Source of the DNA: Zeaxanthinibacter enoshimensis
GTDB taxonomy: Bacteria; Bacteroidota; Bacteroidia; Flavobacteriales; Flavobacteriaceae
Length of the DNA stretch: 64,000 nucleotides
Assembly: GCF_004362865.1 (NCBI RefSeq)
Contig: NZ_SNYI01000001.1
Location: 744,001 to 808,000, forward strand
Direction: 5' to 3'
Every line of letters starts with the position of its first letter. The stretch's first letter is position 1. A program made the translations under genes and the position numbers. The notes beneath the pieces were generated by a model. That model was not told where the DNA came from. It did no database searches and saw only the letters and a list, made by a program, of their open reading frames with translations. Below, piece by piece: positions 61,870 through 64,000 of the stretch.

Positions 61870-62662
61870 AAAATTGACCTTATTGCTGCTATGCCTTTTA
61901 GGCGCAGCCGGGATCTTTGCACAAAACAAGCTTTATAAGAAAGCAGTATTCAAAAATGGTCCGGATTCCCTTCAGTACAGGATCATGTATCCGGAGGGTT
62001 TTTCAACATCTGAAGAATACCCCGTGGTGTTGTTCTTACATGGTGCAGGTGAAAGGGGGAACGATAACCGTAGTCAGCTTACACATGGCAGCACCCTATT
62101 CAGTAAAGCGGAAAACCGTGAAAAGTTCCCTGCGATCGTGATATTTCCGCAATGCCCGGCTGATGATTACTGGGCAAGGGTAGAGGTAGACCGAAGTGTA
62201 CAACCGCTGGATTTTAAATACCACTATGATGAGGCTCCCACCAAACCCCTTGATCTAACTATTCAGCTTATGGATTCCCTGCTGTCTGAAACTTTTGTAA
62301 AAAAAGACCAGGTTTACGTAATGGGGCTGTCCATGGGCGGAATGGGCACCTTCGAGATCCTCTACAGGAGACCGGAAATGTTCGCTGCTGCCATCCCGAT
62401 CTGCGGGGGAGGAGATATAAATGCTGCCAAAGAATATGCGACCAAAGTACCGCTGTGGATCTTTCACGGATCCAGGGACAATGTGGTAGAACCCCTGTTG
62501 TCTGTTACTATGGCTGCCAGCATCCTGGAATACGGCGGGTATCCTAACCTGACCCTCTACAGCGATGCCAACCATAACAGCTGGGATCCTGCGTTTAAAG
62601 AGCCGGAATTGCTGGCATGGCTTTTTTCTAAAAAATCAAGAAATGGGAAGACGAATGACTAA
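61859..62662 (+). CDS. Secreted alpha/beta hydrolase (prolyl-oligopeptidase/esterase type)
   Basis: A 267-residue secreted hydrolase with a signal peptide (LTLLLLCLLGAAGIFAQ). The alpha/beta fold is shown by VVLFLHGAGERGNDNRSQL (oxyanion loop), the nucleophile elbow GLSMGGMGTFEIL (Ser about 160), acid residue in FHGSRDNVVEP (Asp about 206) and the catalytic His in DANHNSWDP (about 243). It has the phospholipase/carboxylesterase-like short form rather than a full prolyl oligopeptidase. In a glycan locus it probably removes acyl or other ester groups from the polymer. It overlaps its neighbours on both sides. Confidence 0.85.
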   Translation: MEAKKLTLLLLCLLGAAGIFAQNKLYKKAVFKNGPDSLQYRIMYPEGFSTSEEYPVVLFLHGAGERGNDNRSQLTHGSTLFSKAENREKFPAIVIFPQCPADDYWARVEVDRSVQPLDFKYHYDEAPTKPLDLTIQLMDSLLSETFVKKDQVYVMGLSMGGMGTFEILYRRPEMFAAAIPICGGGDINAAKEYATKVPLWIFHGSRDNVVEPLLSVTMAASILEYGGYPNLTLYSDANHNSWDPAFKEPELLAWLFSKKSRNGKTND

Positions 62663-64000
62663 TATTTACAGAATTAGCCTGTTGCTGCTGTGTTCTGCCG
62701 GAGTGCTGACAGCCCAGGAAGAAACGTATTGTAATCCGGTGAATATAGATTATACCTACATGATCTATAATTCTCATAAAGATATCTCCTATCGCTCTGG
62801 AGCAGATCCGGCCGTGGTTTCCTTCAGGGATAACTATTATATGTTCGTAACCCGTTCCATGGGTTACTGGAAATCCCCTGATCTTCACCGGTGGGAATTC
62901 GTTAAGCCCAGGAGTTGGTATTTTGAAGGTTCAAATGCACCGGCTGCCTTTAATTATAAAGACTCTCTCCTTTACGTGGCCGGGGACCCTTCCGGTTCCA
63001 TGAGTATCATCCAGACCGACAGCCCGGAGATCGGGGATTGGGAAGGAACCAACGGCATCCTCTATAACCTGCAGGACCCTGCTTTCTTTATAGATGATGA
63101 CGGGGAAACCTACCTGTACTGGGGCTCATCTAATACCTACCCGATAAGGGCGAAGAAACTGGATAAGGACCGCCGTTTTCGACCCTCGGAGGAAATTCAC
63201 GAACTGTTTAACCTGGAGCCAGAAAAACACGGCTGGGAACGGTTCGGGGAAAATCATTCGGATACTATCCTGAGCGGCTATATAGAAGGCCCCTGGCCGA
63301 CGAAGTATAAAGACAAATACTATATAGAATATGCCGCACCCGGCACTGAATTCAATGTCTACGGGGATGGTGCTTATATCGGGGAGCACCCATTGGGTCC
63401 TTTTACCTATGCCCCGAACAATCCTTTTTCATACAAGCCGGGAGGGTTTATCCCGGGAGCAGGACATGGCAGCACAGTGAAAGGACCGGGCGGGCAGTAC
63501 TGGCACTTTGCCTCTATGGCTGTTAACGTGAACATCGGATGGGAGCGCAGGATAGGGATGTTTCCTACCTTCTTTGATGACGACGACCTTATTTACACCA
63601 ATACATATTTCGGGGATTACCCTCACTATGCCCCTTCGGTACCCGGTAAGGAAGGGAAATTCACCGGGTGGATGCTATTATCCTATAATAAACCTGTAAA
63701 AACTTCTTCCCATAAGGATGGATTTAGCGGGGAAAACCTGGTAGACGAAAACATCAAGAGTTTCTGGGTGGCTGACACTAACAGGGAAGGGGAGTGGATA
63801 CAGATAGACCTGCAAGCCGTTTCCGAGATCAGCGCTTTCCAGTTGAATTACCACGATTACCAGTCTGATCTATATGGCAAAGTTCCGGGCCTCTTCCACC
63901 AGTACATCATTGAAGGTTCGCATGACGGGCAGCAATGGGAAATTCTCGTAGATAAAAGCGGGAACAGGAAGGATGTGCCTAATGATTACGTCGCCCTGGA
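62655..64000 (+). CDS. GH43-like glycoside hydrolase with discoidin (F5/8 type C) domain, 3' end outside window
   Basis: At least 448 residues; the frame is open to the right edge. The start ATG at 62655 overlaps the esterase gene by 8 bases, like the earlier join; an in-frame ATG at 62643 is an alternative. Signal peptide ISLLLLCSAGVLTAQ. The five-bladed propeller shows the GH43 catalytic pattern: base in SGADPAVVSFRDNYYMF, the pKa aspartate in LQDPAFFIDDDGETYLYWG and acid in GYIEGPWPTKYKDKYYIEYAA. From about residue 350 a discoidin-like carbohydrate-binding domain begins (NLVDENIKSFWVAD, WIQIDLQAVSEISAFQLNY). GH43 members cleave arabinose, xylose, galactose or related bonds, so the exact substrate is unknown. 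Confidence 0.82.
   Translation, partial: MTNIYRISLLLLCSAGVLTAQEETYCNPVNIDYTYMIYNSHKDISYRSGADPAVVSFRDNYYMFVTRSMGYWKSPDLHRWEFVKPRSWYFEGSNAPAAFNYKDSLLYVAGDPSGSMSIIQTDSPEIGDWEGTNGILYNLQDPAFFIDDDGETYLYWGSSNTYPIRAKKLDKDRRFRPSEEIHELFNLEPEKHGWERFGENHSDTILSGYIEGPWPTKYKDKYYIEYAAPGTEFNVYGDGAYIGEHPLGPFTYAPNNPFSYKPGGFIPGAGHGSTVKGPGGQYWHFASMAVNVNIGWERRIGMFPTFFDDDDLIYTNTYFGDYPHYAPSVPGKEGKFTGWMLLSYNKPVKTSSHKDGFSGENLVDENIKSFWVADTNREGEWIQIDLQAVSEISAFQLNYHDYQSDLYGKVPGLFHQYIIEGSHDGQQWEILVDKSGNRKDVPNDYVAL

Overview
The window comes from a bacterium of the phylum Bacteroidota, most likely a marine member of the Flavobacteriaceae. The evidence is a SusC/SusD pair, HYC_CC_PP, DUF5687, DUF2188 and DUF4382 proteins, S41 peptidase next to rnpA, many lipoproteins, and promoters of the Bacteroidota type (TTTG, about 20 bp, TAnnTTTG). 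GC content is moderate and most of the window is compact chromosomal backbone. I see no phage, insertion sequence, integrase or CRISPR array.

Layout. 1-4.1 kb: end of folB, tRNA-Cys, LysE exporter, DUF2807 protein, RNase R. 4.06-4.68 kb: an AT-rich 628-bp gap. 4.7-11 kb: rpiB, cation efflux, ElaA acetyltransferase, a small unknown protein, fructosamine kinase, a PqqB-like lipoprotein, then an S41 peptidase gene broken by one in-frame TAA, and rnpA. 11.1-14.2 kb: a coupled pair, a glutamate-cysteine-ligase-like protein fused to CBS domains and an aspartoacylase-like zinc hydrolase. 14.2-18.7 kb: M1 and S8 peptidases and a metallo-beta-lactamase-fold enzyme. 18.75-19.05 kb: a probable gene remnant. 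19.2-28.6 kb: housekeeping genes (antiporter, lepA, TonB-type barrel, dusB, FtsX-like permease, rbfA, methylmalonyl-CoA epimerase). 28.7-29.2 kb: tRNA-Met followed by a gene-free zone of small palindromes and 7-bp tandem repeats. 29.2-44.1 kb: mixed genes, including glpD-glpK, msrA, a DUF5687/ABC transporter pair, a canonical BLUF blue-light sensor and a TlpA-like thioredoxin.

44.2-49.5 kb is a copper-handling operon: a Cys-rich secreted protein, an outer-membrane barrel, a secreted protein with two HMA domains, an NHL-repeat lipoprotein with a probable surface-export signal, and a CopA-type P-ATPase. A terminator-like hairpin lies inside it.

49.7-64 kb is a polysaccharide utilisation locus that runs off the right edge. 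A membrane-anchored sensor carrying its own LuxR-type DNA-binding domain precedes an operator-rich intergenic region, then SusC, SusD, a double-LamG surface lipoprotein, two GH144-type glucanases (predicted beta-1,2-glucan hydrolases), a secreted esterase-like hydrolase and a GH43-like enzyme with a discoidin domain. The last four genes overlap end to start. The best candidates for something new are the regulatory layout before susC, the target glycan of this locus, the GCS2-CBS/aspartoacylase pair, the surface NHL lipoprotein in the copper operon, and the nonsense mutation in the S41 peptidase gene.
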